DNA from: Cupriavidus sp. AU9028
GTDB lineage: Bacteria; Pseudomonadota; Gammaproteobacteria; Burkholderiales; Burkholderiaceae
Direction: 5' to 3'
Assembly: GCF_019795295.1 (NCBI RefSeq)
Contig: NZ_JAIMCG010000005.1
Span: 62,001 to 126,000 of the forward strand
DNA: 64,000 nt
This document shows, one piece after another, positions 55,375 through 64,000 of the stretch (positions within the stretch are counted from its first letter, which is position 1; every line of letters begins with the position of its first letter). The notes below the pieces were generated by a model. It was not told the origin of the DNA, did no database searches, and saw nothing but the letters and a program-made list of their open reading frames with translations. Both the position numbers and the translations under genes were made by a program.

Positions 55375-56055
55375 ATGCGACGCTTCGAATATCCCACGGC
55401 AATCGACCAGGCCGAGGCCCTGGCGACGGCCGTTGCCCATGCCCTGGACACGCTGTTGGCCGAGCGCGGCAGCGCGGTGCTGGCGGTCTCCGGCGGACGC
55501 TCGCCGATCCCGATGTTCGAGCGGCTGCGCTATCGGCCGCTGCGATGGGATGCCATTACGGTGACGCTGGTCGACGAGCGCGTGGTGCCGCCGGAGCACG
55601 AGGACAGCAACGCGCGGCTGGTGCGCGAGCATCTGCTGCGCGACGCCGCGGCGGCGGCGGGTTTCGTGCCGCTGATCCAGGACGCGCAGGAGGCGGCGGC
55701 ACCCGAGCAGGCGCTGCGCCGGCTGGCCAGCGGCTACCGGCAGGCGGATGTCGCCGTGCTGGGCATGGGCGAGGACGGTCATACCGCCTCGCTGTTCGCC
55801 GACGCGCCCGAGCTGGGCGACGCGCTGGCGCAAGCGGCGCCCGGGTACCTGGTGACCCACCCCGGGCAGGCGCCCCATGCGCGCGTCACGCTGAACCTGG
55901 CTGCGCTGCTGGCCACGGAACGGGTATTCCTGGCCTTTGCCGGCCCGGCCAAGGCGGCCGTGTTCGAGCAGGCCATCGCGACGCCCACGCCCGCGCTGCC
56001 AGTCGGGCTGATCGCCGGCCGGCACCGGCACGGCTTTGATGTCTATAGCGCCTGA
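55375..56055 (+). CDS. pgl: 6-phosphogluconolactonase
   Basis: Hydrolyses 6-phosphogluconolactone to 6-phosphogluconate. A 226-residue DevB/SOL-type protein: LAVSGGRSPIPMFERL (about 41-56), TLVDERVVPPEHEDSN (about 64-79) and GMGEDGHTASLFAD (about 128-141). Starts 40 bp after zwf. ATG 55375 used; GTG 55363 is possible. Neither has a strong ribosome-binding site, so translation may depend on the upstream gene. Confidence 0.94.
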   Translation: MRRFEYPTAIDQAEALATAVAHALDTLLAERGSAVLAVSGGRSPIPMFERLRYRPLRWDAITVTLVDERVVPPEHEDSNARLVREHLLRDAAAAAGFVPLIQDAQEAAAPEQALRRLASGYRQADVAVLGMGEDGHTASLFADAPELGDALAQAAPGYLVTHPGQAPHARVTLNLAALLATERVFLAFAGPAKAAVFEQAIATPTPALPVGLIAGRHRHGFDVYSA

Positions 56056-56085
56056 CAACCCGCTGACACGCTCCAGATCCGATCG

Positions 56086-57072
56086 ATGACAGACTATCCC
56101 CGCCTGCTCGCCGATGTCGGCGGCACCAATGTCCGCTTCGCCCTGCAGCACGGACCAGCACAGTTCGGCGACGTGACGGCACTGAAGGTGGCCGACTTCC
56201 CCTCGCTGGAAGACGCGATGCGGCACTACCTGTCGCAGCTTCCCGGACCGGCACCGCGCCATGCCGCGATCGGGCTTGCCAACCCCGTTACGGGCGATCA
56301 CGTCAAGCTGACCAACCACGCCTGGGCCTTCTCGATCGAAGGCATGCGGCAATCGCTCGGCCTGCGCACGCTGCTCGCGCTCAACGACTTCACCTCGCTG
56401 GCGCTGGCGCTGCCCTACCTGCGGACCGATGAACTGGCGCCGCTGCGCGAAGGGCAGGCCATCCACGGTGCGCCGCTGGCACTGCTCGGTCCCGGCACGG
56501 GATTGGGCGTATCGGGACTGGTGCCCGGCCGGGGCGGCGCGGCGCCCATCGCGCTGGCAGGCGAGGGCGGACATATCGAGCTGATGCCGCAGACCGACGA
56601 CGAGTGGCTGGCATGGCGCGCGGCCCGGCGCGAGCATGGCCGTGTCTCCGCGGAGCGGCTGCTGTCAGGTGCGGGGCTGACCTGCATCCACGCCGCGCTC
56701 CTCGCAGAAATGGGTACGCAAGCGGATACGCCCACGTCCGCCCGGCTCAGTCCTGCCGAGGTGGCCGAAGGCGCGGTGCGCGGCGGCGATCCCGTGTGCA
56801 GGCGCGCGTTCGAAGCGTTCTGCGGACTGCTCGGCAGCATGGCGGGCAATCTTGCCCTGGTGCTGGGCGCGCGCGGCGGCGTCTATATCGGGGGCGGCAT
56901 CGTGCCGCGCTATGTCGACGCAGTGCGGGCGTCCTCCTTCGCGCAGCGCTTCGTCGACAAGGGCCGCATGCGCGAGTATCTGGAACCGGTGCCGGTGCAT
57001 GTCATCACGGCCAGCCACCCCGCGCTGCCGGGGCTGGCCCATGCGCTGCACGAGGCAATTGGCGATGCGTGA
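56086..57072 (+). CDS. glk: Glucokinase
   Basis: ATP-dependent phosphorylation of glucose, feeding the same pathway. A 328-residue proteobacterial-type glucokinase: LLADVGGTNVRFAL (phosphate loop, about 6-19), LNDFTSLALALPYL (about 99, catalytic Asp), GPGTGLGVSGLVPG (about 138) and GEGGHIELMP (about 158). 30 bp after pgl. A one-mismatch iteron (56703-56718) lies inside the gene. Confidence 0.95.
   Translation: MTDYPRLLADVGGTNVRFALQHGPAQFGDVTALKVADFPSLEDAMRHYLSQLPGPAPRHAAIGLANPVTGDHVKLTNHAWAFSIEGMRQSLGLRTLLALNDFTSLALALPYLRTDELAPLREGQAIHGAPLALLGPGTGLGVSGLVPGRGGAAPIALAGEGGHIELMPQTDDEWLAWRAARREHGRVSAERLLSGAGLTCIHAALLAEMGTQADTPTSARLSPAEVAEGAVRGGDPVCRRAFEAFCGLLGSMAGNLALVLGARGGVYIGGGIVPRYVDAVRASSFAQRFVDKGRMREYLEPVPVHVITASHPALPGLAHALHEAIGDA
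56703..56718 (-). repeat. Dispersed iteron inside glk (one mismatch)
   Basis: CGCAGAAATGGGTACG; the same single change is present in the origin copy at 34947. Read as LAEMGT in the gene frame. Confidence 0.8.
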
Positions 57073-57102
57073 GGCGGCACGCCCGCGCAGCAAGGAGTGG
57101 CG

Positions 57103-57810
57103 ATGCGCGTTCTGCTGATCGAGGATGACGCCATGATCGGCGAGTCGGTGCGCCTGGGGCTGCGCCAGGAGAACTTCGCCGTGGACTGGGTACGGGACGG
57201 CGAGGCGGGCCTGGCGGCTGCCCGGATGCCGGAGCACGACATCGTGCTGCTGGACCTGGGGCTGCCGCGGCGCTCGGGGCTGGACGTGCTGGCGGGCCTG
57301 CGCGGAGGTGGCAGCCGTACGCCGGTGCTGATCCTGACCGCGCGCGATGCGGTGTCCGACCGCGTCGCCGGGCTGAACGCCGGCGCGGACGATTACCTGG
57401 TCAAGCCCTTCGATCTGCAGGAACTCATTGCACGCATCCACGCGCTGGCCCGTCGTGCGCAAGGCCGGGCCGAGCCACTGGTGCGCTATGGCGCGGTATG
57501 CCTGAATCCCGCCACCCGAGATGTCACGCTGGACGGTCAGCCGGTGCGGCTGTCGGCCCGCGAGTACGCACTGCTGGCCGCGCTGCTGTCGCGGCCCGGG
57601 CAGGTCTGGTCGGTCGCGCAGTTGCAGGAGAAGCTGTATGGCTGGGATGACGAGGTGGGCAGCAATACCGTCGAGGTCTACGTGCACGGCCTGCGCAAGA
57701 AGCTCGGCTCGGGCCTGATCCGCAATATCCGCGGGGTCGGCTATGTGTGCCCGCGCCTGGACGGTGCGGGCGGCGCAGGTGACACCGGTGACGAGGAGGG
57801 CCGGGCGTGA
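57103..57810 (+). CDS. OmpR-family response regulator (GltR-like position)
   Basis: A 235-residue regulator. Receiver: acidic pair in LLIEDDAMIG (E8-D9-D10), phospho-Asp in IVLLDLGLP (about 51), Thr and Lys in LILTARDA and LVKPFDL (about 101). C-terminal winged helix (RLSAREYALLAALLSRPGQV; GSNTVEVYVHGLRKKLG; IRNIRGVGYV). AAGGAG stands 5-6 bases before ATG 57103. 30 bp after glk and coupled to the kinase gene. By analogy with the edd-glk-gltRS order of pseudomonads it may control glucose uptake or the pathway genes; the stimulus is not visible. Confidence 0.92.
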   Translation: MRVLLIEDDAMIGESVRLGLRQENFAVDWVRDGEAGLAAARMPEHDIVLLDLGLPRRSGLDVLAGLRGGGSRTPVLILTARDAVSDRVAGLNAGADDYLVKPFDLQELIARIHALARRAQGRAEPLVRYGAVCLNPATRDVTLDGQPVRLSAREYALLAALLSRPGQVWSVAQLQEKLYGWDDEVGSNTVEVYVHGLRKKLGSGLIRNIRGVGYVCPRLDGAGGAGDTGDEEGRA

Positions 57811-59231
57811 TGCGTTCGATCCAGCGAACGCTGCTGTGGTGGCTGGCGCTCGGCCTGCTGGCCGGCATCGCGGTGGCAACGGCCCTGATCTACGGCCAGG
57901 CGCGCCAGGAAGCCAACGCCCTGTTCGATTACCAGATGAAGCAGATGGCCGCCGCCTTGCCCAGCCAGTTCAGCGGACCGATGCTGCCGCCGCTGCCGCC
58001 TCCCGGCACCGCGCTGGACCCGGGGCGCGATTCGCTGTTTGGCTCCGGCGAGGAGGTGGTCATCCATATCTGGGATGGCAACGGGCGCAGCCTCTATCTG
58101 TCGCACTCGCGCCCGGCGCTGCCGCCGCGCGCGGAGCTGGGCTTTTCCAATGTGACGACGGACCACGGCGAATTCCGCATCTATAGCGTACAGCTGGGCC
58201 CGGCGGTGGTGCAGATCGCGCAACCGTTGAGCGCCCGCAGCGAGGTGGCGGCACGCATGGCGCTGCGCACCGTGGCGCCACTGCTTCTGCTGCTGCCGCT
58301 GCTTGGCTGGCTGGTATGGATCGCGGTCGGGCGAGGACTGCGGCCGCTGCGCGAAATCGCCCGGCAGGTCGGCGAGCGCGACGCCAATGCGCTCGCGCCG
58401 CTGGCATTGCGCCGCATGCCCGAGGAGATCGCGCCGCTGACGGAGGCGCTGGACAAGCTGCTGGCGCGGCTGGCAAAGGCCATCGAAACGCAGCGCGGCT
58501 TCGTCGCCGACGCCGCCCATGCCCTGCGGACCCCGCTGACGGCGCTGCAATTGCAGGCGCAACTGGTGGAGCGCGCCGACTCGGAGCCGGCGCGGCGCGA
58601 GGCGCTGGGCCGCCTGCGCGAGGGGCTGGAGCGCCTGACCCATCTGGTCGCGCAATTGCTGACGCTGGCGCGGCAGGAGCCAAACGCGGCGCCCGTGGCG
58701 CAACGGGTGTTGGATCTGCAGCCGCTGTGCGCGGCGACCGTGGCCGAGATGAGCCAGGCGGCGCTGGACGCGGGCATCGACCTCGGACTGGAAGCGGCGG
58801 TGCCGCCCGGCAGCGATCGTGCCGAGGGCGTCTATCTGGTGCGGGGAGATGGCGACGCCCTGCGCATCCTGCTGACGAACCTGATCGACAACGCGCTGCG
58901 CTACACAGCGTCTGGCGCGAGGGTGGATGTCCGGCTCGGGTTTGCTGATGTCGGCTCGCGGCACGGCCAGGGGCAGGGGCCTGGCGTGGTGCTGACCGTC
59001 GCGGACAATGGGCCCGGCATTCCGGCGGACCAGCGCGAGCGCGTGCTGGACCGCTTCTATCGCCCGCCCGATGCGCCCAGTGGCGGCAGCGGCCTGGGGC
59101 TGGCCATCGTCGCCGAGATTGCGCAGGCGCATGGCGCCGCCATTTCACTGGAAGACAATGCGCCCGGTTTGCGCGTGCGCATCGTCTTTCCTGCCGCGAG
59201 CGTACCCGTTTCTGCGGACGAGGCGGCCTAG
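57810..59231 (+). CDS. Sensor histidine kinase (QseC/GltS-like)
   Basis: A 473-residue inner-membrane kinase: first membrane segment (about 9-28), periplasmic domain of some 120 residues, second segment (APLLLLLPLLGWLVWIAVG, about 156), HAMP-like linker, H-box FVADAAHALRTPLTALQLQA (His about 237), N-box LTNLIDNALRYT (about 356), G1 DNGPGIP and G2 GGSGLGLAIV. Starts with overlapping TGATG at the end of the regulator gene. The last codons contain an exact iteron (59201-59216), read as SVPVSAD. Its stop overlaps that of the convergent dehydrogenase gene by 4 bp. Confidence 0.92.
   Translation: MRSIQRTLLWWLALGLLAGIAVATALIYGQARQEANALFDYQMKQMAAALPSQFSGPMLPPLPPPGTALDPGRDSLFGSGEEVVIHIWDGNGRSLYLSHSRPALPPRAELGFSNVTTDHGEFRIYSVQLGPAVVQIAQPLSARSEVAARMALRTVAPLLLLLPLLGWLVWIAVGRGLRPLREIARQVGERDANALAPLALRRMPEEIAPLTEALDKLLARLAKAIETQRGFVADAAHALRTPLTALQLQAQLVERADSEPARREALGRLREGLERLTHLVAQLLTLARQEPNAAPVAQRVLDLQPLCAATVAEMSQAALDAGIDLGLEAAVPPGSDRAEGVYLVRGDGDALRILLTNLIDNALRYTASGARVDVRLGFADVGSRHGQGQGPGVVLTVADNGPGIPADQRERVLDRFYRPPDAPSGGSGLGLAIVAEIAQAHGAAISLEDNAPGLRVRIVFPAASVPVSADEAA
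59201..59216 (+). repeat. Dispersed iteron inside the histidine kinase gene
   Basis: Exact consensus, five codons before the stop. Confidence 0.9.
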
Positions 59232-60163
59232 CCGACCGGGGTTTGCACCGGCTCGCCGGCGAAGTGACGGCGTGCGTTCTCCAGGAACAGCCGCACCGTC
59301 GCATCGATGGCCTCGGGAGACCAGCCGGCGACATGCGGCGTCAGCACGAGGTTGGGGCAGTCAAGCAGTTCCAGCGGCGGGGCCGGTTCCGATTCGTAGA
59401 CATCCAGGCCGGCACCGCCGATCGCACCGGTGCGCAGCGCCACCGCGAGCGCCGCGGTGTCGATCACGCTGCCGCGCGCGATATTGACGATGAAGCCCTG
59501 CGGTCCCAGCGCCGCCAGCACTGCGGCATCGACCATATGGCGGGTACCGGCGCCGCCCGGCGTGGCGACGATCAGGAAGTCGCTCCACTGTGCAAGCGAC
59601 AGGGCGTCCTCGAAGTAGCGATACGACACATCGGTGCGGGCACTGCGGCTGTGATAGCCGATCTCCAGGTCGAAGGCCGCCGCGCGCGCCGCGATGCGCC
59701 GGCCGATCGTGCCAAGACCCAGCACGCCGAGGCGCTTGCCGGCGATGCCCGGGCGCAGCGGCAGCGCGGTGCGCCACTGGCCCGCGCGGGTGGCGCGGTC
59801 CAGATCCGGCAGCGCGCGCACGGCGCCGAGCAGCAGCGCCATCGCGTGATCGGCCACGGCGCTGTCGTTGGTGCCCGCGCCATTGGCGACGACGATGCCG
59901 CGCGCGCGCGCATGCTGCACGTCGATATTCTCGTACCCGGCGCCCAGCGCGCACACCAGTTCGAGCGCCGGCATCGCGTCCATTTCCGCCGCGGTCAGGC
60001 CGATGCTGCCGATGGTCAGCACGGCGCGAATGGCGGCGCCGTCGGACGCGATGCGCGCGGCGCGTTGCGCGTCGTCGGGCGCGTACAGCACGTCGTAATG
60101 CTCGGCAATCTGGGCGAGGTGGGGTTCGGAGACGGGATTGAGGATCAGCAGCTTGGGCGTCAT
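59228..60163 (-). CDS. D-2-hydroxyacid dehydrogenase (glyoxylate/hydroxypyruvate reductase-like)
   Basis: A 311-residue NAD(P)-dependent oxidoreductase that interconverts 2-keto and D-2-hydroxy acids. GVLGLGTIGRRIAARAAAF (about 146-164) is the dinucleotide fold; catalytic Arg in NIARGSVIDT (about 229), Glu in DVYESEPAPP (about 258) and His in LTPHVAGWSPEA (about 277) are all present. Substrate may be glyoxylate, hydroxypyruvate or 2-ketogluconate; nearness to the gluconate-related genes makes the last worth considering. Weak ribosome-binding site before the ATG. Confidence 0.9.
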   Translation of the reverse strand: MTPKLLILNPVSEPHLAQIAEHYDVLYAPDDAQRAARIASDGAAIRAVLTIGSIGLTAAEMDAMPALELVCALGAGYENIDVQHARARGIVVANGAGTNDSAVADHAMALLLGAVRALPDLDRATRAGQWRTALPLRPGIAGKRLGVLGLGTIGRRIAARAAAFDLEIGYHSRSARTDVSYRYFEDALSLAQWSDFLIVATPGGAGTRHMVDAAVLAALGPQGFIVNIARGSVIDTAALAVALRTGAIGGAGLDVYESEPAPPLELLDCPNLVLTPHVAGWSPEAIDATVRLFLENARRHFAGEPVQTPVG

Positions 60164-60295
60164 GGTGCGGTAGGAAACAGCGAGGCCGGTATGGCCGGGC
60201 CTGGTCAGAGGCAGGAACGTTGTTCAGGGTCGGTGTGCGACCGTGGGTGACATTGTAGGGGTGCGCGGCGCGTGCGGTTGCGGCGTTGGGGCGTA

Positions 60296-60311
60296 CGCAG
60301 AAACGGGTACG
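60296..60311 (-). repeat. Dispersed iteron
   Basis: Exact consensus in minus orientation, left of the REP-like element. Confidence 0.9.
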
Positions 60312-60358
60312 CCTGGCAGAGGCAGTGTCCGGATTTTGGGATGGCGGGGGCTGGAGTG

Positions 60359-60488
60359 CCCTCTCCCCCGGCCCCTCTCCGCCGGCCCCTCTCCCCCAGG
60401 CGGGCGAGGGGAAAAGACCGGCGGTGGTCATCACCCTGGTGGTTTGCTCCCCTCTCCCGCGGGGCGGGAGAGGGGCCGGGGGAGAGGG
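60359..60488. repeat. REP-like element 3
   Basis: 130 bp with inverted ends (CCCTCTCCCCCGGCCCC left, GGGGCCGGGGGAGAGGG right) and an inner CCCCTCTCCCGC/GCGGGAGAGGGG palindrome, same build as the elements at 12024 and 51515. Confidence 0.8.
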
Positions 60489-60517
60489 CAGCCACGCGAG
60501 AACCCACCAATCCCGCA

Positions 60518-60611
60518 CGCAGAAACGGGTACGCCTATGCCCAACCCTGTCCCGCCTCCGTCACGCAGAAACGGGTACGCAAACGATGGACTGCCCGCAG
60601 AAACGGGTACG
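60518..60611 (-). repeat. Cluster of three iterons
   Basis: Exact consensus copies in minus orientation at 60518-60533, 60564-60579 and 60596-60611, the densest group outside the origin, 36 bp from the end of fumC. Confidence 0.9.
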
Positions 60612-60646
60612 CGCCGTCCCCGCCGGCCGTGCCAATCCAGTCCCCG

Positions 60647-62056
60647 CTAGATCTCCCGCGTCATCCCCCGCAGGTCGATCCACTGCGCAAACTGCTCCTC
60701 GGTCAGGTGTCCCGATTCGATCGAGGCCTCACGCAGCGAGAGGTTGCGGCGAACCGCCAGCTTGGCGATCTCGGCGGCCTTGTCGTAGCCGATATGGGGA
60801 TTGAGTGCGGTGACCGGCATCAGCGAGCGCTCCAGCAGTTCGGCGATGCGGTCCCGATCGGCCTGCACGCCCGCCACCATATGCTCGGCGAAGCTGGCGG
60901 AGGCGTCGGCCAGCAGGGTCACCGATTGCAGCAGGCTGTAGGCGATCACCGGTTTGTAGGCATTGAGCTCGAGCGTGCCCAGGCCATTGGCGAGCGTGAT
61001 GGCGGTATGGTTGCCGATCACCCGGCAGCACACCATGGCGAGCGCTTCGGCCTGGGTCGGGTTGACCTTGCCCGGCATGATCGACGATCCCGGTTCGTTG
61101 GCCGGCAGTTGCAGCTCGGCAAAGCCGGCGCGCGGGCCCGAGCCGAGCAGCATGAAGTCGCGGGCGATCTTCAGGAACGACGAGGCGGTGGTGTTCAGCG
61201 CGCCGGACAGGTCGGCCAGCGCGTCGTGCGCGGCCTGCAACGCATAGCGGTTCGGCGCCGGCTCGAAGGGCAGCCCGGTGTAGTCGGCCAGCGCCCGTGC
61301 GAAGGCGGTGGCAAAGCCGGCCGGGGCGTTCAGCCCGGTGCCGACCGCAGTGCCGCCCTGGGGTACGGGCATGGCGCGCAGCACGGCCTGCTGTACCCGG
61401 ACCTGGGCATGGGCCACCTGTGCCTGGTAGCCGGAAAACTCCTGGCCCAGCGTCAGCGGTACCGCATCCTGCAGGTGGGTGCGGCCCACCTTGACGATAT
61501 CGGCGAACTCCTCGACCTTGGCACCCAGCGCCTTCTGCAGCGTCTCCAGCGCGGGCAGCAGTTCGCGCTGCACGGCGCGCGCGGCGGCGATATGCATCGC
61601 GGTGGGGAAGCTGTCGTTGGAGGACTGGCTGGCGTTGACGTGATCGTTCGGATGAACCGGCGTCTTGCTGCCGACGGTGCCGCCCAGCATCTGGATGGCG
61701 CGGTTGGCGATCACCTCGTTCAGGTTCATGTTGGTCTGCGTGCCCGAGCCGGTCTGCCAGACCGACAGCGGAAACTCCTGCGGCCAGCGGCCCTCGATGA
61801 TCTCCTGCGCGGCCTGCTCGATGGCGCCTGCGATCCGCTCGTCCAGCACCTTCAGCTCCCGATTGGCACGGGCCGCGCACAGCTTGAGCACCGCGAAGGC
61901 TTCGATCAGCCCGGGCGGCATCTTTTCGCTGCCGATGCGGAAGTTCTGCCGGGACCGCTCGGTCTGCGCGCCCCACAGGTGATCGGCGGGGACCGGGACT
62001 TCCCCCAGGCTGTCTTTCTCGATGCGGGTCGCGGTGTCAGGCTGGGTGTCAGGCAT
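60647..62056 (-). CDS. fumC: Class II fumarate hydratase
   Basis: Fumarate to L-malate in the citric-acid cycle, iron-independent. A 469-residue homotetramer-type enzyme: SVWQTGSGTQTNMNLNEVIA (about 98-117), HPNDHVNASQSSNDSFPTAM (about 133-152), TAVGTGLNAP (about 232) and the fumarase signature GSSIMPGKVNPTQ (about 317-329). TGGAG stands 6-7 bases before the ATG. Monocistronic by appearance. Confidence 0.95.
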   Translation of the reverse strand: MPDTQPDTATRIEKDSLGEVPVPADHLWGAQTERSRQNFRIGSEKMPPGLIEAFAVLKLCAARANRELKVLDERIAGAIEQAAQEIIEGRWPQEFPLSVWQTGSGTQTNMNLNEVIANRAIQMLGGTVGSKTPVHPNDHVNASQSSNDSFPTAMHIAAARAVQRELLPALETLQKALGAKVEEFADIVKVGRTHLQDAVPLTLGQEFSGYQAQVAHAQVRVQQAVLRAMPVPQGGTAVGTGLNAPAGFATAFARALADYTGLPFEPAPNRYALQAAHDALADLSGALNTTASSFLKIARDFMLLGSGPRAGFAELQLPANEPGSSIMPGKVNPTQAEALAMVCCRVIGNHTAITLANGLGTLELNAYKPVIAYSLLQSVTLLADASASFAEHMVAGVQADRDRIAELLERSLMPVTALNPHIGYDKAAEIAKLAVRRNLSLREASIESGHLTEEQFAQWIDLRGMTREI

Positions 62057-62218
62057 GGCAAGCTCCAGAGGTTGCGTCCGGCGTACCGCGCCAGGGGGCA
62101 GGCGCCACCGGACAGATCGGCAAGTTCACAAGAATACGCCGGGCGGTGCGCCGGCGCATGCTCGGGGCGGATGTCCCTGCCAGGCGGCGGGGCTTGGGGC
62201 GGCATCGCCCCCCGCGGG

Positions 62219-64000
62219 CTAGGCGCTCTTGTCCAGGCCGCTGTCCATCACCGCTTCGGCCCACTCCATCTCGAAGCGTGCCCGGCCGCGGGCCTTGGCG
62301 CGGTACAGCAGCGCATCGGCGCAGCGCGTCAGATCGCGCGGGCTCAGCGCACGGCCGCGGACCAGCGCGATGCCGATGCTCGCGCCGACTTCGAGCCGCG
62401 CACCATCGATCAGGAACGGCTCCGCGACCGCGCGCAGGACCGCTTCGGCAATGCGCCGCGGCACCTCCGGTCCCGCCACGTCCTCGGCGATGATGGCAAA
62501 TTCGTCGCCGCCGAGGCGGCAGACCGCGTCGTGCTCGCGCACGCAGCCATGCAGCCGGCGGGCAAAGATTTGCAGCAGCTGGTCGCCGGCGTCATGGCCG
62601 TGCGAGTCGTTGACGGCCTTGAAGCGGTCCAGGTCCAGATAGCAAAGCGCCAGCAACCGGTTGCTCTCGCCGCTGTCGCGCACGGCCTGGGCAAGACGGG
62701 CCTCGAAACCGTTTCGATTGAGCAGTTGCGTCAGGTGGTCCAGCTGGGACAGGCGAGCGAGGCGGTTCGCCTCGAGCCGGCGAGCGGTCACGTCTTGCAC
62801 ATGGATATGGACGCCGACGACCTGCGAGCCCTCGGCGTTCCATTCCGGACGAAAGGTCGTCTCGACGCAGTGGTATTCGGGCTGCTCGAATTCGGTCTCG
62901 AAGGTGCTGACCTTGCCCTCGTACGCCTGCTCGAGATAGGGTCGGATGCGCTCGAATTGCTCGTCGCCCAGCAGCTCGCGCATGGTCATGCCGTGCAGCT
63001 GGGCGACGGGAAGGCCGAACGCCTTCTCGTAGGCAAGGTTGTTGAAGATATAGCGCCCTTGCAGGTCCACCGAGGCCAGCAGCGACGGCAGCGTGTCGGT
63101 GACTGCGCGCAGCCGCTGTTCACTGCGGTATAGCTGTTCCCTGCGCTCGGCCAGCGCGCGCATCAGCCGGGCGAAGGCGCGGGACAGCACACCGATCTCG
63201 TCGCGGCGGCCAGGCGAGAGGCGCTCGTAGGCAGCGGGATCGCGCACACTTTGCTGTACCACTGCACGCAGGCGCGTGAGCGGCGACAGCAGATGCCAGA
63301 CCATCAGCCAGTTCAGCGCGACAAAGATGGCGACCGCGATCCCCGACAGACGAAGCAGGCGCCGCTGCATGGCGCGCAGGGGCTGGAAGGCTTCGTCGGC
63401 GGGCAACACCCCGACCAGTTCCCAACCGGTGCTGGGCATCAGGTATCGGGCGATCACCGGTTCTGTCGGGGTGAGGAACTCGAAGCGGCTGCTCTTGGCC
63501 GTCGCGCCGCAGGTCTCGCCGACCGCCCTGGCGGGCTGCCCGATGCGCGACTGGTCGTGGTGCTGTACATAGACCGGATGCTCGCCGGTGGAAACCAGGC
63601 AGTAGTAGCCGGTGGCCCCTACCGGGGAATGCGCGATCTCGGTCAGGAAATTGCCATCCGCGAGGTCGATCCAGCCATTGACCAGCCCGAGAAAGCTGCT
63701 GTCCTTCGACAGGATCGGCACCGCGAAGACGATCCCGGTCGAACCGTCCTCCCGCGAGCGCAGCGGCGACGTGATGACTGGCTGGCGGGAGCGGACCGCC
63801 TCGCGGAAGTAGGCGCGGTCCGCCACCTGGATGGTGCCGCCGCTTGTCAGCAGCTCGCCATGCTGGTTGACCACCACCACCCGGCTGAAGCTCTGCGGAA
63901 TTGGCACGCTCTGCTGCAGGATTGCCATCAGGTCGGCGTGCGAGGCGTCCATCTGCCCGGCCAGCCGGGGGGCGGCGTGTTCGAGGAACAGCATCCGTCC
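62219..64000 (-). CDS. Diguanylate cyclase with dCache-like sensor, HAMP and PAS (5' end outside window)
   Basis: Membrane protein that would make c-di-GMP from GTP. The frame is open at the right edge, so the N-terminus is missing; 593 residues are visible. Order: extracytoplasmic sensor (SGGTIQVADRAYFREAVRSR, GLVNGWIDLADG), membrane segment (LSGIAVAIFVALNWLMVWHLL), HAMP, PAS (TDTLPSLLASVDLQGRYIFN), GGDEF domain with intact RLGGDEFAII and, five residues before it, the inhibitory-site motif REHD. No EAL domain follows. Active-site residues are complete, so a working cyclase is expected; its product could feed the VpsR-like regulator, which is inference. Confidence 0.93.
   Translation of the reverse strand, partial: GRMLFLEHAAPRLAGQMDASHADLMAILQQSVPIPQSFSRVVVVNQHGELLTSGGTIQVADRAYFREAVRSRQPVITSPLRSREDGSTGIVFAVPILSKDSSFLGLVNGWIDLADGNFLTEIAHSPVGATGYYCLVSTGEHPVYVQHHDQSRIGQPARAVGETCGATAKSSRFEFLTPTEPVIARYLMPSTGWELVGVLPADEAFQPLRAMQRRLLRLSGIAVAIFVALNWLMVWHLLSPLTRLRAVVQQSVRDPAAYERLSPGRRDEIGVLSRAFARLMRALAERREQLYRSEQRLRAVTDTLPSLLASVDLQGRYIFNNLAYEKAFGLPVAQLHGMTMRELLGDEQFERIRPYLEQAYEGKVSTFETEFEQPEYHCVETTFRPEWNAEGSQVVGVHIHVQDVTARRLEANRLARLSQLDHLTQLLNRNGFEARLAQAVRDSGESNRLLALCYLDLDRFKAVNDSHGHDAGDQLLQIFARRLHGCVREHDAVCRLGGDEFAIIAEDVAGPEVPRRIAEAVLRAVAEPFLIDGARLEVGASIGIALVRGRALSPRDLTRCADALLYRAKARGRARFEMEWAEAVMDSGLDKSA

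Larger units (their letters stand above)
60164..60646. other. Gene-free stretch with four iterons and a REP-like element
   Basis: 483 bp between two minus-strand genes. Contains iterons at 60296, 60518, 60564 and 60596 and the element at 60359-60488. No gene is supported; apparent frames come from the repeats. Confidence 0.7.

Overview
The window is GC-rich throughout (AT-rich only around the par/rep region). Gene content and order suggest a Burkholderiaceae beta-proteobacterium close to Cupriavidus or Ralstonia. The replicon is most likely a secondary chromosome (chromid) or megaplasmid: a RepA-type initiator, a ParA/ParB pair, palindromic parS-like sites and an iteron-bearing origin sit beside housekeeping genes (prfC, fumC, Entner-Doudoroff genes). 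No rRNA, tRNA, CRISPR array or insertion sequence was recognised. The genus is an inference; only the sequence was read.

Region 1 (1-28.1 kb) is an exopolysaccharide (EPS) locus of the Wzx/Wzy type. It holds five glycosyltransferases, a sugar epimerase/dehydratase, a WcaF-like O-acetyltransferase, a ChbG/YdjC-type deacetylase, the export set Wza-like, Wzb-like and Wzc-like, a second Wzc-like protein on the opposite strand, and a WcaJ/WbaP-like initiating phosphosugar transferase with a PAP2 phosphatase. Regulators inside it are two closely related LuxR-type proteins whose receiver domains lack the phosphorylation site, a third receiver-like protein without a DNA-binding domain, and a Crp/Fnr-type protein. 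A DUF1839 protein with an acyl-CoA dehydrogenase homologue and a lactonase-like metallo-hydrolase look like accessory cargo. The flippase and polymerase are not visible and may lie left of the window.

Region 2 (28.6-35.9 kb) is the replication and partition region: a degenerate tyrosine-recombinase-like protein, parB, parA, a cold-shock gene, repA, about 1.5 kb of origin with some 20 copies of a 16-bp iteron (consensus CGTACCCGTTTCTGCG), and a second cold-shock gene. Two CTTTCAGCGCTGAAAG palindromes, one just upstream of parA and one inside parB, are the likely parS sites. Eleven further iteron copies are scattered over the 25 kb to the right of the origin, three of them inside genes.

Region 3 (36-64 kb) is mostly chromosomal-type cargo: a purine permease, a VpsR-like sigma-54 activator that probably links to EPS control, a small lipoprotein, a YihY/BrkB membrane protein, prfC, an MFS exporter, a three-gene N-acetylglutaminylglutamine amide (NAGGN) osmolyte operon followed by an MscS channel, and the Entner-Doudoroff set (edd divergent from zwf-pgl-glk). 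The latter runs straight into a two-component system resembling the glucose-responsive GltR/GltS arrangement of pseudomonads. The window ends with a D-2-hydroxyacid dehydrogenase, fumC and a partial diguanylate cyclase. Three GC-rich REP-like elements bounded by inverted repeats lie in intergenic gaps.
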